A stretch of 64,000 nucleotides of DNA from Alteromonas sp. BMJM2. GTDB lineage: Bacteria > Pseudomonadota > Gammaproteobacteria > Enterobacterales > Alteromonadaceae. The notes under the pieces are model-generated. The model had not been told where the DNA came from. It ran no database searches and saw only the letters and a program-made list of their open reading frames with translations. Below, piece after piece: positions 37,819 to 46,722 of this stretch. The position numbers and the translations under genes were made by a program. The stretch's first letter is position 1, and every line of letters begins with the position of its first letter. Location: contig NZ_JAPVOT010000009.1 of NCBI RefSeq assembly GCF_027257845.1, positions 118,480-182,479 of the forward strand. Direction: 5' to 3'.

Positions 37819-39756
37819 ATGAGATTATCTACCCAACTGAGCACAAGCTTGCTCGTGTTTTTAATATTTGTGTTTGCTGGTTCGTTTATTATTAACGTAA
37901 AGCTTACGCGAGAGTATGTTAACGATCAATTAGCTACTCATGCCCAAGATACCGCTACATCGCTTGGACTATCTGTAACACCCTATTTATCTGAGTCCAA
38001 TGGAATAGCCACTGCCGAGACCATGGTTAATGCTATTTTCGATAGAGGCTTTTATCAATATATAACCATTACCGATATGGAAGGTAACTTATTGATTGAA
38101 AGGCGTAACCCAAAAACCGTTGAGACTGTTCCCACCTGGTTTACCGATATGGTAGAAATTACTCCACCTGTTGAAAAAACCGAATTAAATGATGGTTGGA
38201 CGATAGCCGGTGAGCTAGCCGTTCAAAGCCACCCAGGCCTTGCAAATAAAACACTGTGGGAAAGTGTAAAGCAAAGTGCGTTTATGTTCTTTGCAGCGTT
38301 TGTTCTAGCCTATATCGTTCTTATATTTATCATCAGTGCTATAACTAGGCCTCTAAATACGGTTGTTAGTAAAATTGACGACATTCAAAATCAAAAGTTC
38401 TCTCAAATAGACTATACCCCCTTCACTAAAGAGTTAGGCTTTATAACCACAGCGGTTAATAGACTGTCACTTTCTATTGAAGCAATGTTTAAAGAGCTGA
38501 CTCAAAAGGTTGAACATTTTAAAGCACAAGCCTATGAAGATAGCTTAACCGGCTTATCTAATAGAAATGCATTTACACGGCATATGAAAGCTCTGCTAAG
38601 TAATACAGCAAACAGCGACGACGGCTACATCATTATTGCTCGACTTGCTCATTTAAACACCATTAATACCAAACTGGGTGCTCAAGAGGGTGATGCGTAT
38701 GTATCTAGTGTGGCACAGAAGCTCGAGCAAATAATGAATAGCTTTCCTGAAAAGTCATTCCTCTTCAGGGTGTCTGGTGCAGACTTCGTAATGATCACAG
38801 AGGCCACATCTCAAAGCGAGTGTGAAAATCGATTACAAACTTTTAGTGAAGCACTGGTTAGTGTGAATCCGCTTAAAGATGGTTCTAAAGCGCTATGGAT
38901 GGGAGTTACTAAATTTACCGATGACCAATCTTTTTCAGAGATAATGGAAAATGCTGATAGCGCACTGATGGCAGCCACTAAACAAGAGAAAGGCTGGCAG
39001 TTTGCCTCTGAGCTTACTTTTATTAACAGTAATACCGCGTGGCGAGAACGACTGAATGATGTTTTAGAGTTGCAATATGCTGATATTCTCGTTCAGCCTG
39101 TTATGAACGTGAGAGAAAATTGTCCAACGTATTTTGAGGCCTTTGCGCGGTTTAAAGACAAGAACACAGGAAGCATTATTCCAATGTCTCAGCTTATTCC
39201 CGCTTCTGAACGTCTTAACTTAATTCCTGAGGTGGATAAGCTAGTCGTTAGTTTAATATTGCAAAAACTACCTGGCACCTCCCGAAATATTGCAGTCAAT
39301 ATTGCTAATGCCTCTATTGCAAACACGGCGTTTAGGCAGTGGTTAATAGATACTTTGGCTCATCATGCTAAATTGTGTAAGCAACTCGTGTTTGAAATTG
39401 AAGACTCTGCGTTAATACATCACAAAGAACAGTCAATAACATTGGCAAATGCATTAATCGAAAAAGGATGTCGAGTTACCGTTGAACATTTTGGTGACAA
39501 TCTTGCATCACTTACAGGATTACGTGCCATTCAGCCCGATTTTGTAAAAATTTCTGGCAAACTTACGAAAGGAATTCATACTGACAAAGATAATTTATTG
39601 TTTGTAAGTAGCCTTTTGAGTGTTGCCCGCAGCTTGGGAATATCGGTTATTGCTGAGTTAATTGAAAATGAAGCAGAGTCAGTGGCGCTGTCTTCAGCTG
39701 ATGTTCAATTTCAGCAAGGTTTTTACTTTGCAAAGCCCACGTTATGGCAGTTATAG
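37819..39756 (+). CDS. lapD: LapD-type c-di-GMP receptor with degenerate GGDEF and EAL domains
   Basis: This 645-residue inner-membrane protein has one helix at about 7-27, a periplasmic LapD/MoxY-type domain (about 28-150), a second helix (about 152-174), a HAMP linker (AITRPLN), then GGDEF-like (about 240-400) and EAL-like (about 410-645) domains. Both active sites are degenerate: the GGDEF position reads SGADF and the EAL position reads EAF. This points to a receptor rather than an enzyme. LapD binds c-di-GMP through its EAL domain and then sequesters LapG, protecting adhesins at the cell surface. Adjacent lapG and the location in the polysaccharide locus support a biofilm role. Confidence 0.92.
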   Translation: MRLSTQLSTSLLVFLIFVFAGSFIINVKLTREYVNDQLATHAQDTATSLGLSVTPYLSESNGIATAETMVNAIFDRGFYQYITITDMEGNLLIERRNPKTVETVPTWFTDMVEITPPVEKTELNDGWTIAGELAVQSHPGLANKTLWESVKQSAFMFFAAFVLAYIVLIFIISAITRPLNTVVSKIDDIQNQKFSQIDYTPFTKELGFITTAVNRLSLSIEAMFKELTQKVEHFKAQAYEDSLTGLSNRNAFTRHMKALLSNTANSDDGYIIIARLAHLNTINTKLGAQEGDAYVSSVAQKLEQIMNSFPEKSFLFRVSGADFVMITEATSQSECENRLQTFSEALVSVNPLKDGSKALWMGVTKFTDDQSFSEIMENADSALMAATKQEKGWQFASELTFINSNTAWRERLNDVLELQYADILVQPVMNVRENCPTYFEAFARFKDKNTGSIIPMSQLIPASERLNLIPEVDKLVVSLILQKLPGTSRNIAVNIANASIANTAFRQWLIDTLAHHAKLCKQLVFEIEDSALIHHKEQSITLANALIEKGCRVTVEHFGDNLASLTGLRAIQPDFVKISGKLTKGIHTDKDNLLFVSSLLSVARSLGISVIAELIENEAESVALSSADVQFQQGFYFAKPTLWQL

Positions 39757-39870
39757 GGCGCATTACATTAAGATATGTATAGTGCAGAAAATAGCAGCAC
39801 ATATCGCGCATTTGATATACAATGTCACACAATCTTAGTTAGAAACTAAGTAGAATTTTCCGGAGATGTT

Positions 39871-40443
39871 ATGAGAAACACTTTTTTTGTATCGTTAATT
39901 GTTGGCGCGGCATTGTTATTTTCTACGTTAGCAAGTGGCCAATCATCCTCAATTCAGCCTGGCACCCAAGTAAGAGGGCTATTAATAAACGAAGTTGAAG
40001 CAGGAAAAGCATTAGGTATCGCTTCTAGTGAAGTCAGTGAAACAGTGCTGAGTGAAGGTTTATTCTTTGCAGCCGCAGGTTTTGCATATTTAGAACAAAA
40101 CCGAGAATCATATGAAAATATGGTGACATTACTGAACGGGAATGCAACTGGATTCGAGATTGCTATTGCTGGTTTAGACCAAATGCCAGATGTGCCTAGC
40201 CAAGTGGTAACGATAGCGATGATATTCTTCCCAGAAAGTGCAGATGAAATTTACAGTATTGCATCTCAAATGGGTGTGTTAAGTGAAGATGACGCTTTGC
40301 TAGCCGCAATTAATGCAGGTATAGATCCAACAACATTAACAGCCACGGCTGCAGGTGCGGATGGAAATTCTGTATCACCTTTAGGTGTTGGCACAGGTGC
40401 TGCTGGTGCTGGCGGTGGCGATACTACTGTTTCAGCTAACTAA
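39871..40443 (+). CDS. secreted protein sharing a domain with the beta-helix lipoprotein
   Basis: This 190-residue protein has a signal peptide (residues 1-24, ending LASGQ) and an acidic Ala-rich body. Residues about 111-164 align without gaps, up to the DP, with residues about 117-160 of the lipoprotein at 23850-26330: FP, then a short helix, then L..DD..-AAI-AG-DP and an A-rich end. The C-terminus is a Gly/Ala/Ser-rich tail with no anchor. CGGAGA precedes the ATG. No known family is recognised. The position between lapD and the ligase-type gene suggests a matrix or polysaccharide-export role. It could be a soluble partner of the lipoprotein, but function is unknown. Confidence 0.75.
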   Translation: MRNTFFVSLIVGAALLFSTLASGQSSSIQPGTQVRGLLINEVEAGKALGIASSEVSETVLSEGLFFAAAGFAYLEQNRESYENMVTLLNGNATGFEIAIAGLDQMPDVPSQVVTIAMIFFPESADEIYSIASQMGVLSEDDALLAAINAGIDPTTLTATAAGADGNSVSPLGVGTGAAGAGGGDTTVSAN

Positions 40444-40482
40444 ATAGGCAAAACGCAATCGCTTTTTAAGGTACTGATGTAG

Positions 40483-41910
40483 TTGAAAGTACAACCCTTC
40501 CAAAAAACCGAAAAGTTTCTTTTCGGTTTTCTTTTATTTACGTTGTTTTGGCTCCCCCTTGCGCTTGGTACCAATCGCCCTTGGGCTTGGTCACTAATGC
40601 AAGTATCCCTATTTATGCAGGGCGCCTTGTTAGTGCTTATCCACCATGGTTCATATGCTAATTGGTACACAACCTATAAGAAATACATTTGGGTGTGGGC
40701 GGCGTTTTTAATATGGCAACTCATTAATATAACTCCATTACCCTTCTTTATCATTGAATTAGTAAGGCCTGAGAGATTACACGGCTTTATTACACAGCAC
40801 TCATTATTTGCGCCTTCACACGAAAAGCCGTGGCTCTCATTAAGTTTTGATATTGGGCAAAGTCATATTACTTTCATGAAGTCATTGGCCTATTGCTTTT
40901 TGTTTTTTATTTCCCTTTCACTTATCAATACATCTAAACGACTTAAGGCGACGCTAATCACCCTTAGCGCAGCGGGTATATTTCAGGCTATCTACGGCTC
41001 TGTAGAAGTATTATCGGGTATGCAGCAAAGCATGCTGTTTGACTTACCAGTAACACACATCGCTACTGGCAGTTTTGTCTATAAAAATCACTACGCAAAT
41101 TACTTATTACTTTCATTAAGTGCAGCTATTGGCTATTTAATAGCAAGCCTACACCTTACTCACAATTCGACGAAGCGAGAACGCTTACGTAGAATGATAA
41201 AATTCTGGCTAAGTAATAAAGTATTGTTTCGTATTGGTATCATTATAATGGTAATCGCGTTGGTGATGTCTCGCTCTAGAATGGGCAATAGCGCGTTCTT
41301 TATTAGCATGACACTTACCGCAACGCTTGGCCTTATTTACTTCAAGCCGAGACAAAAAAGCTATGTCACGCTGTTTGTAAGTATGCTTATTATAGATATT
41401 CTTATTGTAAGTAGTTTATTTGGACTAAAGCAGGTTCAAGAGCGACTTGAGCAAACGAGCTTCGCTCAGGAGAGTAGAGACGAAGTAATTGCCGATTCAG
41501 TTCCCTTATTGGCAGACTATCCATTGTTAGGCTCTGGCGGTGGTACGTTTTACACTCTTTACCCACGAGTTCAGAACGAAAAAATTCAACACTTTTATGA
41601 TCATGCTCATAACGAATATCTTCAGTTTGCGCTAGAATTTGGTTTTGTAGGCGTAGCGTTACTCGGCTTATTAGTTGTTCTCTGTACTGTCTGTAGTTTT
41701 AGGGCAATTCGAAAAAGACGGCATCCACTGCCTAGAGGTGCAGCCTTTGCAAGCTTTATGGCCGTTATTGGCATGGCGCTTCATGCAACAGTCGACTTTC
41801 CTTTACAAGCTACTGCAAACGCAGCCTACTTTGTTGTTCTTCTTTCACTAGGCATAATCAGCAGTGAGATTTCAATGCGAACGAAAGTGAAAAATGTTGA
41901 GCAACATTAA
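40483..41910 (+). CDS. O-antigen ligase/polymerase family protein
   Basis: This 475-residue polytopic protein has about 11 membrane helices. The N-terminal LALGTNRPWAWSLM motif follows the first helix and is typical of the Wzy_C ligase family in exopolysaccharide loci. A periplasmic loop around residues 320-385 carries PLLGSGGGTFYTLYPRV and YDHAHNEYLQFALEFGF, with the conserved HNEYLQ. The start is TTG, since the first ATG at about 40597 would remove helix 1. A strong terminator-like hairpin (40504-40530) lies within its first codons. It probably polymerises or attaches the extracellular polymer, alongside the polymerase in the variable part. The next gene follows after about 40 bp. Confidence 0.85.
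   Translation: MKVQPFQKTEKFLFGFLLFTLFWLPLALGTNRPWAWSLMQVSLFMQGALLVLIHHGSYANWYTTYKKYIWVWAAFLIWQLINITPLPFFIIELVRPERLHGFITQHSLFAPSHEKPWLSLSFDIGQSHITFMKSLAYCFLFFISLSLINTSKRLKATLITLSAAGIFQAIYGSVEVLSGMQQSMLFDLPVTHIATGSFVYKNHYANYLLLSLSAAIGYLIASLHLTHNSTKRERLRRMIKFWLSNKVLFRIGIIIMVIALVMSRSRMGNSAFFISMTLTATLGLIYFKPRQKSYVTLFVSMLIIDILIVSSLFGLKQVQERLEQTSFAQESRDEVIADSVPLLADYPLLGSGGGTFYTLYPRVQNEKIQHFYDHAHNEYLQFALEFGFVGVALLGLLVVLCTVCSFRAIRKRRHPLPRGAAFASFMAVIGMALHATVDFPLQATANAAYFVVLLSLGIISSEISMRTKVKNVEQH
40504..40536 (+). terminator. hairpin inside the start of the ligase-type gene
   Basis: A perfect 12-bp stem (AAAACCGAAAAG / CTTTTCGGTTTT) with a three-base loop is followed by CTTTTA. It lies about 60 bases after the stop of the preceding gene and covers codons 8-16 of the ligase-type ORF. 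It could end transcription of the upstream gene or attenuate the downstream one. Confidence 0.55.
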
Positions 41911-41952
41911 CATATGCTTTTATTCTGCTAACTGGCTATTAAAGGATTAAAC

Positions 41953-42363
41953 GTGGTTCTTAAAATCAAACGCCCCATCAATGAAGAGCCTAACGTGCAA
42001 CACATGCTTGAACGTATGCCTAAAAAGGTGGCGCAATCGTTTTCTAATGAGCAGCTAACTCATTTAAATACCGCTCTGGCCGGAAGGCGCTGGGGTAGTC
42101 ACAAAGTCGATTTGAGGGGCACCCTAGGCTTTTTTAAAAGTCGCTATTATTTTGTTTTATTGGCAGGCAAAGACAAGCGCGACTTATCAAGAGCAGAGCA
42201 ACGCATGGGCCGCTTTGCGCTAGCCGCAGCGGTTACACTATTTATTTGCACTTCACTGTTACTTGGTTTAGTACTGCTTTATATATTAAAGAGTTGGATG
42301 GGAATAAACCTATTTGAAGATTTTTCACTAGGCTTGTGGGACTACTTAAAATCTCTAAAGTAA
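41953..42363 (+). CDS. hypothetical single-pass membrane protein of the polysaccharide locus
   Basis: This 136-residue protein starts with GTG, preceded by AAAGGA. The first 90 residues are basic and cytoplasmic-like (KKVAQSFSNEQLTHLNTALAGRRW, then YYFVLLAGKDKRDLSR), followed by one long membrane helix (about 92-116) and a short acidic tail. I do not recognise a named family. It lies in the same direction as, and directly after, the ligase-type gene and is probably its partner. A role in polysaccharide assembly is only inferred. Confidence 0.65.
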   Translation: MVLKIKRPINEEPNVQHMLERMPKKVAQSFSNEQLTHLNTALAGRRWGSHKVDLRGTLGFFKSRYYFVLLAGKDKRDLSRAEQRMGRFALAAAVTLFICTSLLLGLVLLYILKSWMGINLFEDFSLGLWDYLKSLK

Positions 42364-42458
42364 AAAGAGTTCATTCGATTACAACGATTATCACTTCAAT
42401 TAAGTACCGCTGAAAATAGCGCTTAAGCCTTTTTCCTAACTGCATAACGACGTTTTTG

Positions 42459-43202
42459 TTACTTATTGTAAGTAATACATCCAGGAATTTGCTTTCTCAC
42501 CGAATACTGCGATGATTTAAGCCATCGGCACGCCGTTGTCTCTAGTGCTTTATCTGTTATGCTTTGCACTATTCGTTGCCTACTTAGTGGATTCTGCAGC
42601 CCTAAATCTAGGTGCTTAGTCAGTATGGGTTTAACGTTCACATAATGAATGCTTCTGGCTTCGTACATACTTAAGCCAAACTCAGAAATAAAGCTATGCA
42701 ATACAGCATCTTGAGGGCCTACTTCCTGTGCTGTGGCTAAGTAGTGATAAAACTCATCATCCACTTCATTTAGCTTCCACTTAGACGACGCTAAACCAAC
42801 CCAACTTGCAGCCCAATAAGGCCTCAGCAGTATGCTTTGTTGATAGCTGCTTATAGCGTCATTAAGATATTGGTTACTGTTGTCGCTACCCGTGTAGGCA
42901 AGCCACTCGTATACCTGCCCTCTCATTTGAAAGTACAGCGAATTCTCAGAAAAATACCTAATTGATGTGTCAATTTTAGCGAGAGCAGCGTTAGCTTTTT
43001 CAACACTTACCTCATTTGGCTCGCGCTGCCACTGTTCAACGTTATTTTTTACACTGTAGTAAGCGTTGCTCGCTAGAAAAAATTGAGCGCTCCAGTATGC
43101 GCCCCAAAAACCTATCAACACGGTGGCATACTTTGCAAGAGCCGCAATCTTAAAAAGCGATATGTATTTTGAGAAGCGAATAGCCATTGAGTTGTTAGTC
43201 AT
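42459..43202 (-). CDS. vpsP: VpsP-type polysaccharide biosynthesis protein
   Basis: This 247-residue protein has one N-terminal membrane helix (about 23-45) and a helical repeat body resembling TPR units (KANAALAKIDTSIRYFS, NQYLNDAISSYQQSILLRPYWAASWVGLASSKW). It resembles VpsP of the Vibrio cholerae exopolysaccharide locus, a periplasmic or inner-membrane accessory of unknown detailed function. The C-terminus has three Cys. It is the last gene of the five-gene minus-strand export operon and overlaps the phosphatase gene by four bases. Confidence 0.7.
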   Translation of the reverse strand: MTNNSMAIRFSKYISLFKIAALAKYATVLIGFWGAYWSAQFFLASNAYYSVKNNVEQWQREPNEVSVEKANAALAKIDTSIRYFSENSLYFQMRGQVYEWLAYTGSDNSNQYLNDAISSYQQSILLRPYWAASWVGLASSKWKLNEVDDEFYHYLATAQEVGPQDAVLHSFISEFGLSMYEARSIHYVNVKPILTKHLDLGLQNPLSRQRIVQSITDKALETTACRWLKSSQYSVRKQIPGCITYNK

Positions 43203-43924
43203 AAATTAGTTGCATTTTTGACAATAGCAGCGGGCGTAGATACAAAAATTTCTTCAGCATAGTCTACGTCAAATTCAGCAACGCTTTCATATGCTGCTCT
43301 CATATCGTTTGGCCGCCTCACCAAATCATGAGTATCTGATGCCACCACATGAAACGCTTTTTTCTGAAGCAAAGACCCTGCAAAAGATTGAACATTTTCT
43401 CCAAACCTTCCAGTAATTGCTCCCGCTGTAGCCTGAAATTTACAGCCCAAACGCTGAAGCCATAAAAATTTATGCTGTTCGGCTAGCAACTCCCGATTTC
43501 TCTCAGGGTGAGCAATTAAGGGTTGAACGTCGTTCCTCAATAGCCATTTTACTAGTGCATCTAGTCCTTGAGGTAAGTGGCTATGGGGCATTTCTAAAAG
43601 CAGCACTCGCTTACCGTTTAATGCACCTAAAAATGGCAGCTGATTTTGCTTCAGCCATATAGGAATGAACTCATTGACACGCACTTCAGCTGCAAATGAG
43701 AGGGAAAGAGGAATATTTTTTTGCGCTACGCTTTGACTAAATTCACCAAACGCACTTTCAATAGTCGCGTAAGTATTGTCAAAAAAGCCTTTGTGTATGT
43801 GCGGTGTGCACACCATATGTGAAATACCGTTATCAACGGCCTGCTGAGCCATTTCAAGGGCAATGTCTAAAGATCTGGCACCGTCATCGATGCCAGGTAA
43901 TATATGGCTATGAACGTCTATCAA
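43199..43924 (-). CDS. CpsB/YwqE-type PHP-family tyrosine phosphatase
   Basis: This 241-residue metal-dependent phosphatase has the PHP-domain opening MIDVHSHILPGIDDGARS, the HMVCTPHIHKG segment, AHPERNRELL near residue 140 and SDTHDLVRRP near residue 200, which together give the metal ligands. Family members dephosphorylate Wzc-type tyrosine kinases and so control chain assembly. It lies 9 bp after the wzc-type gene, in line with this partnership, and overlaps vpsP. Confidence 0.92.
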   Translation of the reverse strand: MIDVHSHILPGIDDGARSLDIALEMAQQAVDNGISHMVCTPHIHKGFFDNTYATIESAFGEFSQSVAQKNIPLSLSFAAEVRVNEFIPIWLKQNQLPFLGALNGKRVLLLEMPHSHLPQGLDALVKWLLRNDVQPLIAHPERNRELLAEQHKFLWLQRLGCKFQATAGAITGRFGENVQSFAGSLLQKKAFHVVASDTHDLVRRPNDMRAAYESVAEFDVDYAEEIFVSTPAAIVKNATNL

Positions 43925-43933
43925 ATAATACTG

Positions 43934-46150
43934 TTAGCTATTTTTATGACTGGTATATCCATATTGGTCATAAAAACCTGCATACCTTTTTGCTACATCA
44001 GATTTGCGTAAGTCTACTTGATTTAATACCACTCCATCAAGACGATGTCCAACTTGAAGGAATCGAGATAACCCAGTATTGATCACCTTCTCACTCGTAC
44101 TGTCGGCACGAACAACGTAAATAATGGAATCACAGGAATTAGCCACCACCATAGAATCACTTACAGCCTGCGTCGGCGCCGTGTCGACAACCACGTATTT
44201 ATACTGCTTTTTCAATTCTACAATTAGCGCTTCAAACCCTTTATCAGACAATAGCTCCTGTGGGTTTGAAGGGATGGTGCCAGCAGTAAGAATATCTATA
44301 TTTGACTCTTCGTCTGTTATCAAGCATTCATCAAACGTATGAGTTTTTAAGATGAGGTTGGCTACCCCTGGCTGATAGTTTGGTACGTTGAACTGTTTTC
44401 CTACAGTCGGTCGGCGTAAATCGGCATCTATCAAAATTGTTTTATCAAGTTGTCCAAGCGCGAAGGCTAGGTTAATAGAAACCGTTGTTTTACCCTCTTT
44501 CGGAACGCTGGAGGTCACCATTATTGCTTGTCTGTCTTTATCTAAGTTAAGCAATGATAAGCTGGTACGTAAGGTACGGACAGACTCAGCAAACTGATGT
44601 TTTTTGCCATCGAAGAATGAGCGTATTGGTAAATCGGTCTTTTTCTTATGAGAAAGCCAAGGAATAAGACCTAGCATGCGCTGGCCTAACTTACGCTCTA
44701 CATCCTCCACAGAACGAATACCGCTATTTAATGTTTCCATTGCAATAGCTAAAAACACACCAAAACCCATACTAAAAACAAATGCAGCACCAATAAGGAG
44801 TTTTTTGTTTGGTTTAGATGGAATGTAATTGGGCATCGCCGTATCTAAAACCCTAGCATTGGCTGACTCAAACCCACCAAGCTCATCGGTTTCTTTTAAA
44901 CGGGTGAAAAAGGAGTTGTAAAGTTGTTGATTGATATCAACTTCTCGTTGCAAGCCTTTACGTTGATTATCTAATGTCGATAAGGCCCTAAATTCTGATT
45001 TAGCACGCTCTACTTCTTTCTGTAGTTGCATCAAGCGCTCTTCTGAAACTTGGTATTGTGTAGTAATACTGGTTATTAAATCGCGTATTTGGCTGTTAAG
45101 CGTTTCCCGTATTGAAGAAAGTTCTGCATTTACCGCGATCATTTTAGGGTGTTTTGGACCAAATACTTTACTAAGCTCGTTCACACGAGTCATCGCTTTC
45201 GCCTCGTCTCGTCGAACTCCTTGAATAGTTGGGTGATTCAATACTTCAGGCAGTTTTGACACATCATCAAGAGAGGTATCATTTCGAGTCTGGCGGTAAA
45301 TTACTGCATTTAGTTTTAATGCGGTTTGCGCATCGAGAAGTTGCCCGCTCAAACGCTCTAGCTCTTCTGCCGCTAACCCTACTACTCCGTCAATATTGAC
45401 TACCTGATTTTGCTCATAAAACTTTTCTAGATTTCGCTCTGCAATATCAAGCTTTTCTTTAAGTCCCTCTAAGCTTTCTGTTAAAAACGACGTTGCCTTT
45501 GCTGTCATATCGAGCTTGGCTTGCAAGTAATTTTCTATGTAGACATCTGCGATAGTATTAGCAATTGTGGCAGACAAAGTAGAAGATGGTGTGGTAACTG
45601 AAATTTCCATAACTTGGGTATTATCTACCATCTTAATAGTTACAGACTTCATTAAAATAGAAACTGCTTGGCGTTTTTTCTTCGCTAAAAGCTCACTTTC
45701 AGTGAGAATAACCGCCTCTTCTTGTGGAAGAAACGGCAGAAATTCCGCTGCCTGAGTTTTTATGTTATCAATAAAACCAGGTCCTTCCTCAACAGGCATG
45801 AAAACAGGGTTGTCATATAGCGAAATACTCTCAACTGTCCTTTCAGCCACTTGGCGTGAGCGCAATATTTCATATTGCGTTTGCATATAGTCTTTGCGTT
45901 TAGTATCTAAGCCGTATACCTCTTCAATAGAGACCACATTTGCTTTTTCAGACTCCACTAATATTGTCGTTGCCGACGTATACATTGGTGTCATTCTCAT
46001 CACCAACAGAGCAACAAGGATCGTAAACGCTATAGCTAACGACGTAATTCTAAATGCGTAGCGCTTTATAATTCCAAAGTAATGAGCGATATCGATGGTT
46101 TCGTTTTCGAACACACCATTATTCAGCTCTTCCCTGCTATTAACTGCCAT
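43934..46150 (-). CDS. wzc: Wzc-type polysaccharide tyrosine autokinase
   Basis: This 738-residue inner-membrane protein has a Wzz domain with flanking helices (about 33-55 and 435-455). The long periplasmic coiled coil carries a GNVR-type region (about 225-420). The cytoplasmic BY-kinase domain has Walker A PKEGKTT near 555, the A' motif ILIDADLRRPTVG near 580, and Walker B YVVVDTAP near 660. The C-terminal tail (KRYAGFYDQYGYTSHK) has four tyrosines, the usual autophosphorylation cluster in a short form. It couples polymer length and export with Wza. It follows the wza-type gene by 23 bp and precedes its likely phosphatase. Confidence 0.94.
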   Translation of the reverse strand: MAVNSREELNNGVFENETIDIAHYFGIIKRYAFRITSLAIAFTILVALLVMRMTPMYTSATTILVESEKANVVSIEEVYGLDTKRKDYMQTQYEILRSRQVAERTVESISLYDNPVFMPVEEGPGFIDNIKTQAAEFLPFLPQEEAVILTESELLAKKKRQAVSILMKSVTIKMVDNTQVMEISVTTPSSTLSATIANTIADVYIENYLQAKLDMTAKATSFLTESLEGLKEKLDIAERNLEKFYEQNQVVNIDGVVGLAAEELERLSGQLLDAQTALKLNAVIYRQTRNDTSLDDVSKLPEVLNHPTIQGVRRDEAKAMTRVNELSKVFGPKHPKMIAVNAELSSIRETLNSQIRDLITSITTQYQVSEERLMQLQKEVERAKSEFRALSTLDNQRKGLQREVDINQQLYNSFFTRLKETDELGGFESANARVLDTAMPNYIPSKPNKKLLIGAAFVFSMGFGVFLAIAMETLNSGIRSVEDVERKLGQRMLGLIPWLSHKKKTDLPIRSFFDGKKHQFAESVRTLRTSLSLLNLDKDRQAIMVTSSVPKEGKTTVSINLAFALGQLDKTILIDADLRRPTVGKQFNVPNYQPGVANLILKTHTFDECLITDEESNIDILTAGTIPSNPQELLSDKGFEALIVELKKQYKYVVVDTAPTQAVSDSMVVANSCDSIIYVVRADSTSEKVINTGLSRFLQVGHRLDGVVLNQVDLRKSDVAKRYAGFYDQYGYTSHKNS

Positions 46151-46173
46151 TTTTGTTCCTAAACATCAATAAA

Positions 46174-46722
46174 TTAGAAAAAGCGTTGATTAATGGTGAT
46201 GATGTCACCGGGTTGTATCATATCGCTGACAGTGACCGTAAATTCAAAGGTCTGTCCGTCTTTTTCTCTCACAATAGAAATTTTATCACGCGCAGCTCTT
46301 TCAGTATAACCGCCGGCAAGCGCTGCGGCCTTATTAACTGACAAGCCCGGTTGATAAGGATATCCACCAGGCCTTTTCACTTCACCGTCAATGAAAAACG
46401 GACGGTATTCAACAATTGTTACAGATACAGACGGGTTAACAAGGTAATCTCCAAGCAACCCGTTATAAATGAGTTGCTCTACCTCTGCCGCAGTCAGCCC
46501 TACTAGCTTAACTTCACCCAAAAATGGATAGTTGATGGTGCCCACATCAGGCAGCCTAACCTCCATAGAAAGGTCGTCTTGGCCAAAAACACTTATGTTA
46601 ACTCTATCGCCAGAGCCCAGCTGGTATTGGCTCATGCTCAAGTTCCCCTGTTGGGCTTGAACAAATGAACACATAAAACTAAAGAAAATAACTGATACTA
46701 GCGATACTGCATAACGTTTCAC
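46174..46722 (-). CDS. wza: Wza-type polysaccharide export protein, short form
   Basis: This 182-residue protein has a signal peptide (about 1-23, ending FVQA) followed by the polysaccharide-export domain (YQLGSGDRVNISVFGQDDLSMEV...VTIVEYRPFFIDGEV) and one SLBB beta-grasp domain (KRPGGYPYQPGLSVNKAAALAGGYT). It is about half the size of E. coli Wza, has no lipobox and lacks the C-terminal amphipathic helix that forms the outer-membrane pore. A separate barrel encoded next to it (46719-47930) may supply the outer-membrane channel. The start overlaps that gene's stop by four bases. Confidence 0.9.
   Translation of the reverse strand: MKRYAVSLVSVIFFSFMCSFVQAQQGNLSMSQYQLGSGDRVNISVFGQDDLSMEVRLPDVGTINYPFLGEVKLVGLTAAEVEQLIYNGLLGDYLVNPSVSVTIVEYRPFFIDGEVKRPGGYPYQPGLSVNKAAALAGGYTERAARDKISIVREKDGQTFEFTVTVSDMIQPGDIITINQRFF

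Noticed and set aside
37819..39756. LapD-type protein as an active diguanylate cyclase or phosphodiesterase
   Set aside because: Both signature motifs are degenerate (SGADF for GGDEF and EAF for EAL), so a receptor role fits better.
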